The notes under the pieces: generated by a model
Database searches by the model: none
The model's input: only the letters and a program-made list of their open reading frames with translations
What the model was told of the DNA's origin: nothing
Part shown: positions 1-6,157 of the stretch, in pieces
Layout of the letters: each line of letters begins with the position of its first letter
How positions within the stretch are numbered: the first letter of the stretch is position 1
Program-made: the position numbers and the translations under genes
Source: Clostridia bacterium
GTDB taxonomy: Bacteria > Bacillota > Clostridia > Oscillospirales > Acutalibacteraceae
Assembly (NCBI GenBank): GCA_017399405.1
Contig: JAFQCT010000020.1
Span: 86,492-149,458 of the forward strand
DNA length: 62,967 nucleotides
Reading direction: 5' to 3'

Positions 1-528
1 AAATGTAAATATGATTATGTTTTAACTAATTTTGAGTGTAAGGGTTGCTATAAAATTAACTTTACAGATATAGGAATATATGATATTCAAAATTGTGCTA
101 TTATTTTGGACGAACTTACTATAGACGCAGATAATAGAGATTTTAAGAATTTCGCCCGTTCTTCTGTTGAAGGCTTTATTTATCATAGACATTACTTTAA
201 CGATATATATTATTACACCCAAAACTTTCAGGCGGTAGATAAAAAGATAAGGGATTTAACACATACCCTATATTTTGTGAAAAAGTCGCAGTTATTCCCG
301 TTCTCTTTATTTACTAAAGCAAAGATTATATATAGAACTATCGATATAAATGAATATACTAAAGAAATCGTTAATGGTTATCGTTTCCCTAACTTATTTG
401 AAAATATTTTAGATATGTTAGGTATCTTAAAATTAGGTGAAATCTGTTTCCGTCCTTTGTATTATAAGGATTTCGACTCATTCTCCCAACCTTTAGAACT
501 TAAACCATTTACATACGAAAAATGGTAA
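1..528 (+). CDS. Zot-like filamentous phage assembly ATPase (5' truncated by window edge)
   Basis: The reading frame is open from base 1 to the stop at 526-528 (175 visible residues), so the start lies outside the window; the TTG at 106 is internal. The visible part shows a hydrophobic strand ending in LDELTID, a Walker B-like motif, followed by R-x-rich helices and YYYTQNFQAVDKKIRDL, which matches the post-Walker B TQ segment of Zot/gpI proteins of filamentous phages. Those proteins are inner-membrane ATPases driving virion extrusion. The Walker A loop would be upstream. The C-terminal 90 residues are poorly conserved in the family. It is convergent with the integrase at 577-1821. I am fairly sure of the family, less sure that the phage is intact. 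Confidence 0.68.
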   Translation, partial: KCKYDYVLTNFECKGCYKINFTDIGIYDIQNCAIILDELTIDADNRDFKNFARSSVEGFIYHRHYFNDIYYYTQNFQAVDKKIRDLTHTLYFVKKSQLFPFSLFTKAKIIYRTIDINEYTKEIVNGYRFPNLFENILDMLGILKLGEICFRPLYYKDFDSFSQPLELKPFTYEKW

Positions 529-531
529 TAT

Positions 532-572
532 AAAAGGCTCTCGGTTAAATTGTAATTAACCGAAAGCCTTTT
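532..572. terminator. Bidirectional intrinsic terminator between zot and integrase 1
   Basis: AAAAGGCT pairs with AGCCTTTT and, inside it, CGGTTAA pairs with TTAACCG around a short AT loop. A and T tracts flank both sides, so it can serve both convergent genes. Confidence 0.75.
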
Positions 573-576
573 AATT

Positions 577-1821
577 TTAATAGTTGCTAATTTCGTTCCA
601 TTCTTCGTCTGTTATTCCACTATAGCCTATTTCTTCTCTTTGTCGTTCTTCTATTTCTTTTTGTAATCTACCACTTGCAAGGTCTAAAACTGTTGCTAAA
701 CTTGTAAAATCTTCAATATCCATAGAGTAATATACTTTTTGAGTTATTGATATATCGCTGTGTCCCATTAATCTTTGTATCATTAACCATTCTAAATTTG
801 CTTTATCTCTCGCGTTTTTACAGAATAATTTTCTTAATGAATGTAATCCACATTTGGGGATTTGATATTCATTTTCTTTATTTAATTTATTTATAGTTTC
901 TCTCCAAGTTCTTAACATTGCGGCGGTGTCTATTGTTTTTCCCGTTTTCGTTGTGAAAATATATTCACTTTTTATATTGTGTTTTTCTTTGTATTCTAAT
1001 TGGTTTTTTATTGCCCTTTCTGCTAGTGCATTCATTGGGATTTGTCTATATGAACTCTGTGATTTTCCGTATAATGTTATTTCTTTTGATATTTTCCCCG
1101 TTGCGACATCTTTTTTATTTTTAATAAATCTTCTTATATTTATTATTCTATTATTAAAATCTATGTCTTCTTCTTTTATTACTATTTCTTCTGACCTTAT
1201 GCCTGTTTCGTGAATAAACAAATAAAAATCAGCATAATAATATTTCTTTGTTTTCATATAGTCATATATAGTATTAAAATCGTTTTCCCTTAATACATTA
1301 AATATTTTATATTCCTTTTTTCTCCCTTTTATTTTTAACTTATCTACATTATTTATAGATATTAAATCTTCTTCAGTTGCAAATTTTAGCATACTTTTTA
1401 ACGCTTGAACTATATTAGATAAATATTTATGTGTTCTCCCTTGTTCGTCCATTTCGTTCAAATGCTTTTGAAATTTTGTGTAGTCTATACAGTCTATTTT
1501 TTCATTTTTTATATATGGTAAAATATGAGCATTAAATACAGAGTCCCATTTTCCTGTAGTATTAAATGAGTAATATTCTTCTGTAGTCCAAGTCTCTAAT
1601 CTCCACTTGTTGTAATATTCTTCTACTGTATAAGATTTTTTATTTTTTAAGTTTATTAAGTTCGTTTTTGTGTTTAGTTGTGCTTTTCTGTATTCTTCCG
1701 CTTCTTTTTTTGTGTTAAAAGTTTTTTTAGGTCTTTTCTTTTTTCCTTCGTTATCGGTATAACAACCTATCCATTGATACTTTCCATTATCTAATTTTTT
1801 AATTGTTCCGCCTTTTGCCAT
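577..1821 (-). CDS. Tyrosine recombinase/integrase of element 1
   Basis: This 414-residue protein has the usual phage integrase layout: an N-terminal AP2-like arm-binding region (residues 1-55, GKYQWIG...), a core-binding SAM-like domain (about 65-165) and a C-terminal catalytic domain. Catalytic residues are visible: Arg in TGIRSEE, His-x-x-Arg in HSLRK, GH in LMGHSDIS and the nucleophile Tyr in KVYYSMD. It starts at the ATG 1819-1821 with AGGAG just upstream. The start-proximal DNA carries two tandem 13-bp repeats that could be Int arm sites or an operator. It lies 130 bp from the tRNA-fMet 3' repeat at 1954, which is its expected attachment site. A second, unrelated-looking integrase sits on the other side of that repeat. 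Confidence 0.93.
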   Translation of the reverse strand: MAKGGTIKKLDNGKYQWIGCYTDNEGKKKRPKKTFNTKKEAEEYRKAQLNTKTNLINLKNKKSYTVEEYYNKWRLETWTTEEYYSFNTTGKWDSVFNAHILPYIKNEKIDCIDYTKFQKHLNEMDEQGRTHKYLSNIVQALKSMLKFATEEDLISINNVDKLKIKGRKKEYKIFNVLRENDFNTIYDYMKTKKYYYADFYLFIHETGIRSEEIVIKEEDIDFNNRIINIRRFIKNKKDVATGKISKEITLYGKSQSSYRQIPMNALAERAIKNQLEYKEKHNIKSEYIFTTKTGKTIDTAAMLRTWRETINKLNKENEYQIPKCGLHSLRKLFCKNARDKANLEWLMIQRLMGHSDISITQKVYYSMDIEDFTSLATVLDLASGRLQKEIEERQREEIGYSGITDEEWNEISNY

Positions 1822-1833
1822 TTTTTACTCTCC

Positions 1834-1859
1834 TTTTAGGGTACACTTTTAGGGTACAC
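1834..1859. repeat. Two perfect tandem 13-bp repeats upstream of integrase 1
   Basis: TTTTAGGGTACAC occurs twice head to tail (1834-1846 and 1847-1859), directly before the integrase 1 start and overlapping its ribosome-binding region. The position between the gene and the attachment site suggests arm-type integrase binding sites or an autoregulatory operator; this is inference. Confidence 0.7.
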
Positions 1860-1953
1860 TTTTTTATTACATTATATCAAATTATATTGTATTGTCAAGT
1901 ATAAAATGGCTATATATAGCGGTTTTAGTGCTTTGATAGAGTGTAAAATAATG

Positions 1954-1998
1954 CTCATAACCCGAAGGTCGTTGGTTCAAGTCCTCCCTCCGCAACCA
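1954..1998 (+). repeat. Attachment site copy 1: 3' part of tRNA-fMet
   Basis: This 45-bp segment begins with the anticodon loop CTCATAA, continues with CCCGA (initiator-type GC-rich anticodon stem), has the T-loop TTCAAGT and ends in ACCA. Nothing upstream resembles the 5' half of a tRNA, so it is an att repeat, not a working gene. It marks the junction between element 1 and element 2. The T-stem as written pairs poorly, so details of the host tRNA need the intact copy outside the window. Confidence 0.88.
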
Positions 1999-2003
1999 CC
2001 GAG

Positions 2004-2036
2004 AAACCTTGAAACAGCAATGTTTTGAGGTTTTTT
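2004..2036 (+). terminator. Intrinsic terminator after att copy 1
   Basis: AAACCTTGAAAC pairs with GTTTTGAGGTTT (wobbles allowed) around a 6-base loop and is followed by a T tract. It lies just inside the left end of element 2, where it would end read-through from the tRNA side. Confidence 0.6.
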
Positions 2037-2068
2037 CTTTTGCTTTGGAAATCATTAAAACAACTCTT

Positions 2069-2088
2069 TTCTAACATTTTTTCTAACA
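2069..2088. repeat. Paired TTCTAACA repeats near the left end of element 2
   Basis: TTCTAACA occurs at 2069-2076 and 2081-2088, next to the end of integrase 2. The same octamer occurs in a pair at 5357-5364 and 5368-5375, and inverted as GTTAGAA at 5463-5469 near the other end. Such paired sites near both ends are what arm-type binding sites of a lambda-like integrase look like; the assignment is inferred. Confidence 0.55.
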
Positions 2089-2091
2089 CAT

Positions 2092-3237
2092 TTATACAAA
2101 CATATCAACCATTGAATTTGAAATATTCTTTTTTCGTTCAATATCAATATGACCGTATATATTAGCGGTTGTCTGTATATCTGCGTGTCCTAACCACTCT
2201 TGAATATCTTTTAATTGGTAATTGTTATCAATAAGCAAACTTGCACAAGTGTGTCGCAAATCGTGAAATCTTATGTGTGGCAAATTGTTTTCTTTTAATA
2301 ACTTTGAAAATTTAGCAGTTATATAGTCTGGCGAAAAAGGTTTGCCATTATTCCACTTGAATATATAGTCATTGTTTATGTATTCTTTACCAAACAAACA
2401 ACGATTTTCATTTTCTTTGCGTTTAATGTCAAGCAACATTTTTTCAACATAATCATTCATTGGGTATGTTCTGCGACTTGTTTTGTTTTTGGTTGTATCT
2501 TTTTCAACAGTACCTCTGTAATTTACAACAGTATGTTTTATTGTTATAAATTTGCGGTCAAAGTCAACACTGTCCCATTTCAAACCAAGAACTTCACTGC
2601 GACGAAGACCAAATATTATAGTGAGATAAATCAAAGGGTATAATTCCTCGTTTTCTATTGAAGTCAACAGTTCAGAAACTTGTTGTTTAGTGTAGAATGT
2701 TGGCTCTCTATGTTGTATAGAGGGCAACTTGACAAACTCACAAGGGTTTTTACTAATTAAATCGTTTTTAACTGCTTCTTTCAAAACGGAGTTAATAATC
2801 AATTTATGTTCTTTTAATGTTTTAGGGGACAAACCGCCTTTGTTATCAAGTCTGCCATTCTCAAACTTATAATTGATATAATCTTGAATGTGATTTCTTG
2901 AAATATCACAAAGCTTAATTTTTTTACTTGTGAAATAAGGCAATATATGTGCATAGCACATCCACTTGTAACCTTTATATGTAATTTCGTCAACACTAAT
3001 TTTGATAGTATCAAGCCATAATACAATATAATCGGTAAACAACATATCAACTGAAACAATATTTTTCTGCAATTCAAATTCTTTGATTTTTTCACGCAAG
3101 AATTGTTCTGCTTTTTTCTTATTGCCTTTGATTACTAAACCTGTTGAAATCCATTTTTGTTTGCGTTTGCCATTGTTATCAATTAAATTTATGACGGCAT
3201 AATATTTGCCGTTTTTTGTTTGTATGCTCCCTGTCAT
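2092..3237 (-). CDS. Tyrosine recombinase/integrase of element 2
   Basis: This 381-residue integrase belongs to the large Tn916/phage-like family of Gram-positive integrative elements. It has an N-terminal arm-binding domain (residues 1-55), a core-binding domain (about 60-160) and a catalytic domain with Arg in FGLRRSE, HDLRHT, WLGHADIQ and the nucleophile Tyr in NIYGHID. The ATG at 3235-3237 follows AAAGGAG. It is 94 bp from att copy 1 and 50 bp downstream of the excisionase-like gene, the usual xis-int order. It shares little obvious similarity with the integrase at 577-1821 beyond catalytic motifs, so the two elements are independent arrivals. Confidence 0.94.
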   Translation of the reverse strand: MTGSIQTKNGKYYAVINLIDNNGKRKQKWISTGLVIKGNKKKAEQFLREKIKEFELQKNIVSVDMLFTDYIVLWLDTIKISVDEITYKGYKWMCYAHILPYFTSKKIKLCDISRNHIQDYINYKFENGRLDNKGGLSPKTLKEHKLIINSVLKEAVKNDLISKNPCEFVKLPSIQHREPTFYTKQQVSELLTSIENEELYPLIYLTIIFGLRRSEVLGLKWDSVDFDRKFITIKHTVVNYRGTVEKDTTKNKTSRRTYPMNDYVEKMLLDIKRKENENRCLFGKEYINNDYIFKWNNGKPFSPDYITAKFSKLLKENNLPHIRFHDLRHTCASLLIDNNYQLKDIQEWLGHADIQTTANIYGHIDIERKKNISNSMVDMFV

Positions 3238-3286
3238 TTTTACTCCTTTCTTTTGGAAACACTACCATTATAAACAACATTATAAA

Positions 3287-3463
3287 TCACTTGAACGAAT
3301 TTATAAAGTCTATCAAAAATGCTTTGGGAATAAAATATTTTCTGCCAACTTTAATGGACTTTATAACCCCATTCCTCAACAAATTGTAAACAGAATTTTT
3401 CCCCATTGAAAGTGCCGAACAGACTTGTTCAACTGTCATAATATCTTTATATGTATCAAACAT
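3287..3463 (-). CDS. Excisionase-like helix-turn-helix protein (58 aa)
   Basis: A 58-residue protein starts at ATG 3461-3463 after AGAGGTG. Its sequence contains MTVEQVCSALSMGKNSVYNL and VGRKYFIPKAFL, the pattern of the MerR-like/excisionase HTH_17 family: a helix-turn-helix followed by a short wing with a conserved GR-K motif. Small proteins of this kind act as recombination directionality factors or as helix-turn-helix adaptors for the integrase. Its start overlaps the untranslated end of rep (stop at 3466) and it precedes the integrase on the same strand, giving rep-xis-int order. Its family is clear; its role as a true Xis is inferred from position. Confidence 0.82.
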   Translation of the reverse strand: MFDTYKDIMTVEQVCSALSMGKNSVYNLLRNGVIKSIKVGRKYFIPKAFLIDFINSFK

Positions 3464-3465
3464 AG

Positions 3466-4456
3466 TTACACCTCTTTAATAAAACCACTTGGCAATAATT
3501 CAATTTTGCAAATTTTATCGTCAGAGGGAAAAGGCAAGTCCTCACTATTAACAAATTTTAATACCTTGTTAATTCTGCGAATAAATGCGTTCCAAGTTTT
3601 TGGCTCGGAAATCTGCACATTTGGGTATTGCTCATTCAAGTCAATATTACTAATAATATAAACCTTTGTGAAACAAGCCACCTTATCGGCATAACGACAG
3701 GGCAACGGACAAGGATAACCGTCTAAATATTGTAGCATATCACTAATAGGTAAAGAACTGCGAAATTCGTCAAATAATATAACCTCTTGACCGTTATAAT
3801 TATCAAACGGATTTTTGTAGTTAGTGATTTTACAGACATTTTCATAGCCATACTGTTCCATTACTGAACGAGTTTTGCCTGTGTTTGTATCACCTGATAT
3901 ATAAGTTATTTTAATATCACGCCAAACACTTTTATATTCGTCAAATTTAATCGTTTCTCTTGTTTGATTTAATTGCGGAATTTTGTTAATGTAACTTGGG
4001 AATTTATGAATAATGTCATTGTTACTAAATCCGTTATCAATCATTTCAAGAACTTGTGTTGATACATTCGAATTTTTTTCGGCTCTATCAAGAGGTAATG
4101 TACCATATTCCTCAAAGGTATCAATTAAATTAGTTTCTTTCTTTTCACTATTTAAGTATTTACCCTCTTTGCGAATATAATCTCTGTTATCTTGTGAACT
4201 ACCTCTTGCAGTTTCAATGTGGGAACTTGGGAATAACTTTTTCACCTTGCTAAATCGTATAGCATTTTCACATACAAAATATAAATGTGTGTGGTGTTTT
4301 TTCTTCTGCTCCAATTTCGTCGCATAAACAATAATATGAATAATTAAAGTTTTTCATAGTATCATTTATCTTTTCGTGAGTAAAACCATAATTTAATGGG
4401 TTGTTAAAAGTAAGTTGATATTTCCTTGATTTAGTATCAACAGTTTTTTCTGACAT
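3466..4456 (-). pseudogene. rep: CRESS-type replication initiator Rep (HUH nickase + SF3 helicase), frameshifted
   Basis: Two overlapping frames (4456-4268 and 4314-3466) together encode one Rep of about 330 residues, a usual length for CRESS Reps. The first frame carries HUH motif I (YQLTFNNP) and ends in KTPHT; the second resumes at HTHLYF (motif II, HxH) and has motif III NRDYIRKEGK with nickase Tyr and the trailing Lys. The SF3 helicase follows: Walker A GDTNTGKT, Walker B ILFDEF, motif C VYIISN and a downstream F-RRI. The natural join KTPHTHLYF needs two more bases in a (CA)4 tract (forward 4286-4293), so loss of one CA is the simplest explanation; an extra A in the nearby A6 run (4297-4302) would also shift the frame. 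The protein would nick the origin at 4545-4574 on its own strand. A sequencing error or repeat-length variation cannot be excluded. Confidence 0.85.
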
Positions 4457-4523
4457 AAAAAACCTCCTTTGTCAAATATTTTGACATAAAATTTTTATAC
4501 ATATTTTTTCAACTCCTTTATAT

Positions 4524-4541
4524 ATGACACAAATGACACAA
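4524..4541. repeat. Tandem iteron-like 9-bp repeats beside the CRESS origin
   Basis: ATGACACAA is repeated twice without a gap (4524-4532 and 4533-4541), 3 bp from the origin stem. On the rep strand they lie 3' of the stem-loop, the same side as the Rep-binding hexamers of circoviruses. They are the obvious candidate Rep recognition iterons. Confidence 0.7.
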
Positions 4542-4544
4542 GTT

Positions 4545-4574
4545 AGACAAAAGGGTAATACTAACCTTTTGTCT
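4545..4574 (-). other. CRESS-DNA-type origin of replication (nonanucleotide stem-loop)
   Basis: A perfect 10-bp inverted repeat (AGACAAAAGG at 4545-4554, CCTTTTGTCT at 4565-4574) encloses a 10-base loop. On the minus strand, which encodes rep, the loop reads TTAGTATTAC and so contains TAGTATTAC (4563 down to 4555), the nonanucleotide of circovirus origins; geminiviruses use TAATATTAC. CRESS Reps nick this sequence between its seventh and eighth base. It lies 89 bp upstream of the rep start. The presence of stem, loop sequence, iterons and Rep together makes the function very likely, though it has not been tested here. Confidence 0.88.
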
Positions 4575-4580
4575 GTTATT

Positions 4581-4619
4581 ACACCGTTGACGGTCGATAA
4601 ACGACCGTGCAAACGGTGT
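4581..4619. repeat. Two-tier palindrome next to the origin
   Basis: An outer 8-bp stem (ACACCGTT 4581-4588 with AACGGTGT 4612-4619) contains an inner 7-bp stem (ACGGTCG 4590-4596 with CGACCGT 4602-4608) with loop ATAAA. It is GC-richer than its surroundings and lies between the leftward promoter and the origin stem-loop. It could be a single-strand origin, a Rep or repressor binding site, or an mRNA leader structure upstream of rep; sequence alone does not decide. No T tract follows, so it is not a typical terminator. Confidence 0.75.
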
Positions 4620-4660
4620 CCGTTCACTCGTTCACAAAAGTTGTGTAAAACAACACTTAT

Positions 4661-4689
4661 ATAATACACAATCATAATTGATTTGTCAA
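4661..4689 (-). promoter_or_regulatory. Promoter for rep-xis-int (leftward)
   Basis: On the minus strand TTGACA (4689-4684) and TATTAT (4666-4661) are separated by 17 bp. Transcription would run through the palindrome and origin into rep. A short palindrome GTTGT-N5-ACAAC (4640-4654) lies just downstream of the -10 and could be a repressor site. Confidence 0.65.
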
Positions 4690-4711
4690 CAACAATTCTG
4701 ATAAAGATAAC
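4683..4711 (+). promoter_or_regulatory. Candidate promoter for the XRE regulator (rightward)
   Basis: TTGTCA (4683-4688) and GATAAC (4706-4711) are 17 bp apart. Its -35 box overlaps the -35 box of the leftward rep promoter, so one bound regulator could switch both directions. The -10 is weak. Confidence 0.4.
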
Positions 4712-4756
4712 AAATTTGTTCACTTTTTTCAAAAACATATTGAAAAACAGGAAAAA

Positions 4757-5299
4757 ATGCGATATATTATTGTGTGGGTGATAAAAATGAGGTATAACAC
4801 AACGATAAAATACGAAAATAAAGAAATTACAGTTAAAGTACCCAATAAAGCGTTTGAGCGTACTTTTGAACTTCCCGAATTTTTAAAATTCTATCGTCAA
4901 TTTCGTAATTTAACAATAGAACACGTGCACTTATATACTGACTACCCAACAATTGAGTGTCAAGCATTTGAAGATGGTACAATGCGAATACCACAAAGTT
5001 ATTTAAAAACATTTGCTATGGTGTTTAATTTACCTGCAAAAATCAAACACTTGGGTTATATTCAAGAGCAGGAAACAAAAAAGATACTCGCAGGAAGATT
5101 ACAAGAATTGAGAATTAAAACCGAAACACCACAAATTGCAGTTGCTTGTGCATTGGGTGTTGCTCGTTCTACTTATGCTTGTTATGAAAGTGGCAAAAAT
5201 GAGCCTGATTTACACACTTTAATAAAAATTGCGGACTTTTTTCACGTATCATTAGATTATTTAGTTGGTAGAGATTTTCACGAAGAACAAGACGATTAA
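4757..5299 (+). CDS. XRE-family transcriptional regulator of element 2
   Basis: The C-terminal half (about residues 110-175) is a Cro/C1-type helix-turn-helix: LAGRLQELRIKTETPQIAVA, then VARSTYACYESGKNEPDLHTL and IADFFHVSLDYLVG, all typical of XRE proteins. The N-terminal 105 residues are not recognised and may bind a ligand or partner. ATG 4757 follows CAGGAAAAA; a second in-frame ATG at 4787 is also possible. It is divergent from rep and shares the promoter region, so it most likely represses rep/xis/int or sets copy number, by analogy with phage and plasmid repressors. Confidence 0.85.
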   Translation: MRYIIVWVIKMRYNTTIKYENKEITVKVPNKAFERTFELPEFLKFYRQFRNLTIEHVHLYTDYPTIECQAFEDGTMRIPQSYLKTFAMVFNLPAKIKHLGYIQEQETKKILAGRLQELRIKTETPQIAVACALGVARSTYACYESGKNEPDLHTLIKIADFFHVSLDYLVGRDFHEEQDD

Positions 5300-5311
5300 A
5301 ACATATAAAAA

Positions 5312-5339
5312 GAAAGCCACAATATAGTTTGTGACTTTC
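5312..5339 (+). terminator. Hairpin after the XRE regulator
   Basis: GAAAGCCACAA pairs with TTGTGACTTTC apart from one C-A mismatch, 13 bp after the gene. There is no good T tract, so termination is uncertain. Confidence 0.4.
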
Positions 5340-5356
5340 AAATGTAATGGTAATGT

Positions 5357-5375
5357 TTCTAACACTTTTCTAACA
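5357..5375. repeat. Paired TTCTAACA repeats near the right end of element 2
   Basis: TTCTAACA at 5357-5364 and 5368-5375 mirrors the pair at 2069-2088 near the other end; an inverted copy GTTAGAA follows at 5463-5469. Likely integrase arm sites, inferred from placement. Confidence 0.55.
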
Positions 5376-5518
5376 TTTTTTCAAAAATGCAGAAATATTG
5401 ATACATATAGATTTTTAAGAAAATAGTGGTTATAATTGCTTGAAATCGTTGATATATAAGGGGTTAGAATACTTTTTTATAACTTAATTTAATTCTAAAA
5501 AATACATATCTCCTGCAA

Positions 5519-5563
5519 CTCATAACCCGAAGGTCGTTGGTTCAAGTCCTCCCTCCGCAACCA
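5519..5563 (+). repeat. Attachment site copy 2: 3' part of tRNA-fMet
   Basis: This copy is identical to 1954-1998 over 45 bp, while bases on both sides differ (A instead of G before, GAAAG instead of CCGAG after). It marks the right end of element 2 and the return to ancestral chromosome, because a tRNA-style terminator follows immediately. Confidence 0.9.
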
Positions 5564-5564
5564 G

Positions 5565-5596
5565 AAAGAGCGTTTTTTTAACGCTCTTTATTTTTT
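5565..5596 (+). terminator. Ancestral tRNA-fMet terminator
   Basis: AAAGAGCGT (5565-5573) pairs with ACGCTCTTT (5581-5589) and is followed by a T tract. It starts one base after the tRNA CCA end, so it was probably the terminator of the tRNA gene before the elements inserted. Confidence 0.8.
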
Positions 5597-5847
5597 GAAT
5601 AATTATGTTTAATTGCGTTAAAATGGCTATAATGCGTGGGTTGTAAAAGTTCTAAACATAACTTGACCGAAATTAACATAATTATTCGAAAGTTGCGTTG
5701 CAGTACTCGTTGCAGTACTTTTTTCGCTTCGTGCGTATTTAAGAGGTTTGTAGGATATGTTGAAATTTTAATTGCAGTAAAATATACGAACTGTATTTTC
5801 CTTCAAAAAAAAGAGGGTATATAAACTGCAACGCTATTTATAAAATG

Positions 5848-5879
5848 ACGAATTATATCAAATAGCGTAGTCAATGCCA
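5848..5879. repeat. Imperfect direct repeat, copy upstream of the surface protein
   Basis: This stretch, containing TATCAAATAGCGTAGT and AATGCCA, matches 14161-14192 except for about four differences. The two copies bracket the 8-kb surface protein gene. Similarity extends weakly upstream (AACGCT in both). Confidence 0.7.
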
Positions 5880-6023
5880 AATCAGATACCAATATTAATA
5901 CAATTTGTGTTGATAGTGGTATCGTTGTTTTATATAGTATTTAAGCCATTTACAAGAATTAAGCGTTGCATTTGGAGTGTTTACATTCCTTTTTACAAAA
6001 CTCTCTTTGTTATATGCTAAAAA

Positions 6024-6051
6024 TAGACAAATAGGGGCTTGAATGTATAAT
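6024..6051 (+). promoter_or_regulatory. Candidate promoter of the surface protein gene
   Basis: TAGACA (6024-6029) and a perfect TATAAT (6046-6051) are 16 bp apart, about 105 bp before the GTG start. Confidence 0.5.
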
Positions 6052-6157
6052 AACCAAAGTCTATTAGTAAAGTTTCTTTACTGGTATTGAAGTGTAAAAG
6101 ATATTGTTTTATAATATGTATATTAGTAAGCATTTTTCACATAAGGGAGTTGGTTTT

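Larger units (their letters stand above)
1..1998. mobile_element. Integrated filamentous-phage-like element (right part only)
   Basis: The stretch from the window edge to the first tRNA-fMet 3' repeat holds the end of a Zot-like gene and a convergent tyrosine integrase, separated by a bidirectional terminator. Zot-type ATPases are the hallmark assembly proteins of inoviruses (filamentous ssDNA phages), and many inovirus prophages use a tyrosine recombinase at a tRNA. The left end, which should carry the intact or restored tRNA-fMet, lies outside the window, so element size and the remaining phage genes are unknown. Assignment to an inovirus is inference from the Zot fragment and gene neighbourhood. 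Confidence 0.65.
1954..5563. mobile_element. 3.6-kb integrated CRESS-Rep element at tRNA-fMet
   Basis: The element is bounded by two identical 45-bp copies of the 3' part of an initiator tRNA (1954-1998 and 5519-5563). It contains, leftward, an integrase, an excisionase-like HTH protein and a CRESS-type Rep, then a replication origin region, then a rightward XRE regulator. Paired TTCTAACA repeats sit near both ends. No capsid gene is present, so it looks like an integrative plasmid rather than a virus. CRESS-type Reps are known from bacterial plasmids and chromosomal elements (pCRESS groups); this arrangement with a visible canonical origin is the noteworthy part. The broken rep suggests the copy may now be non-replicating unless complemented. 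Confidence 0.85.
5597..6157. other. Intergenic region before the giant surface protein
   Basis: No convincing gene is visible. A 62-codon open frame at 5636-5824 lacks a ribosome site and family resemblance. The stretch contains GTTGCAGTAC twice near 5698-5720, an inverted repeat CGCTATTT (5832-5839) / AAATAGCG (5860-5867), one copy of the repeat that also follows the surface protein gene, and a likely promoter at 6024-6051. Confidence 0.6.

Noticed and set aside
926..1213. 95-codon plus-strand open frame opposite integrase 1
   Set aside because: It is antisense to a clear integrase gene; hydrophobic composition comes from its reverse complement.
1954..1998. Functional tRNA-fMet gene at this site or at 5519
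   Set aside because: Only the 3' 45 bases are present; no D-arm or 5' acceptor strand precedes either copy.
4571..4582. Second nonanucleotide (GTTATTAC) by the palindrome
   Set aside because: It is only a partial match and lies outside any loop, unlike TAGTATTAC at 4555-4563.
4472..4738. 88-codon minus-strand open frame upstream of rep
   Set aside because: It spans the promoter, palindrome and origin stem-loop, has no ribosome site and no recognisable family; the DNA structure explains the region better.
5636..5824. 62-codon plus-strand open frame before the surface protein gene
   Set aside because: No ribosome site, odd composition and no family resemblance.
6104..6157. Extra N terminus of the surface protein from TTG 6104
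   Set aside because: It lacks a ribosome site and would put polar residues before the signal peptide; GTG 6158 has AGGGAG at proper spacing.
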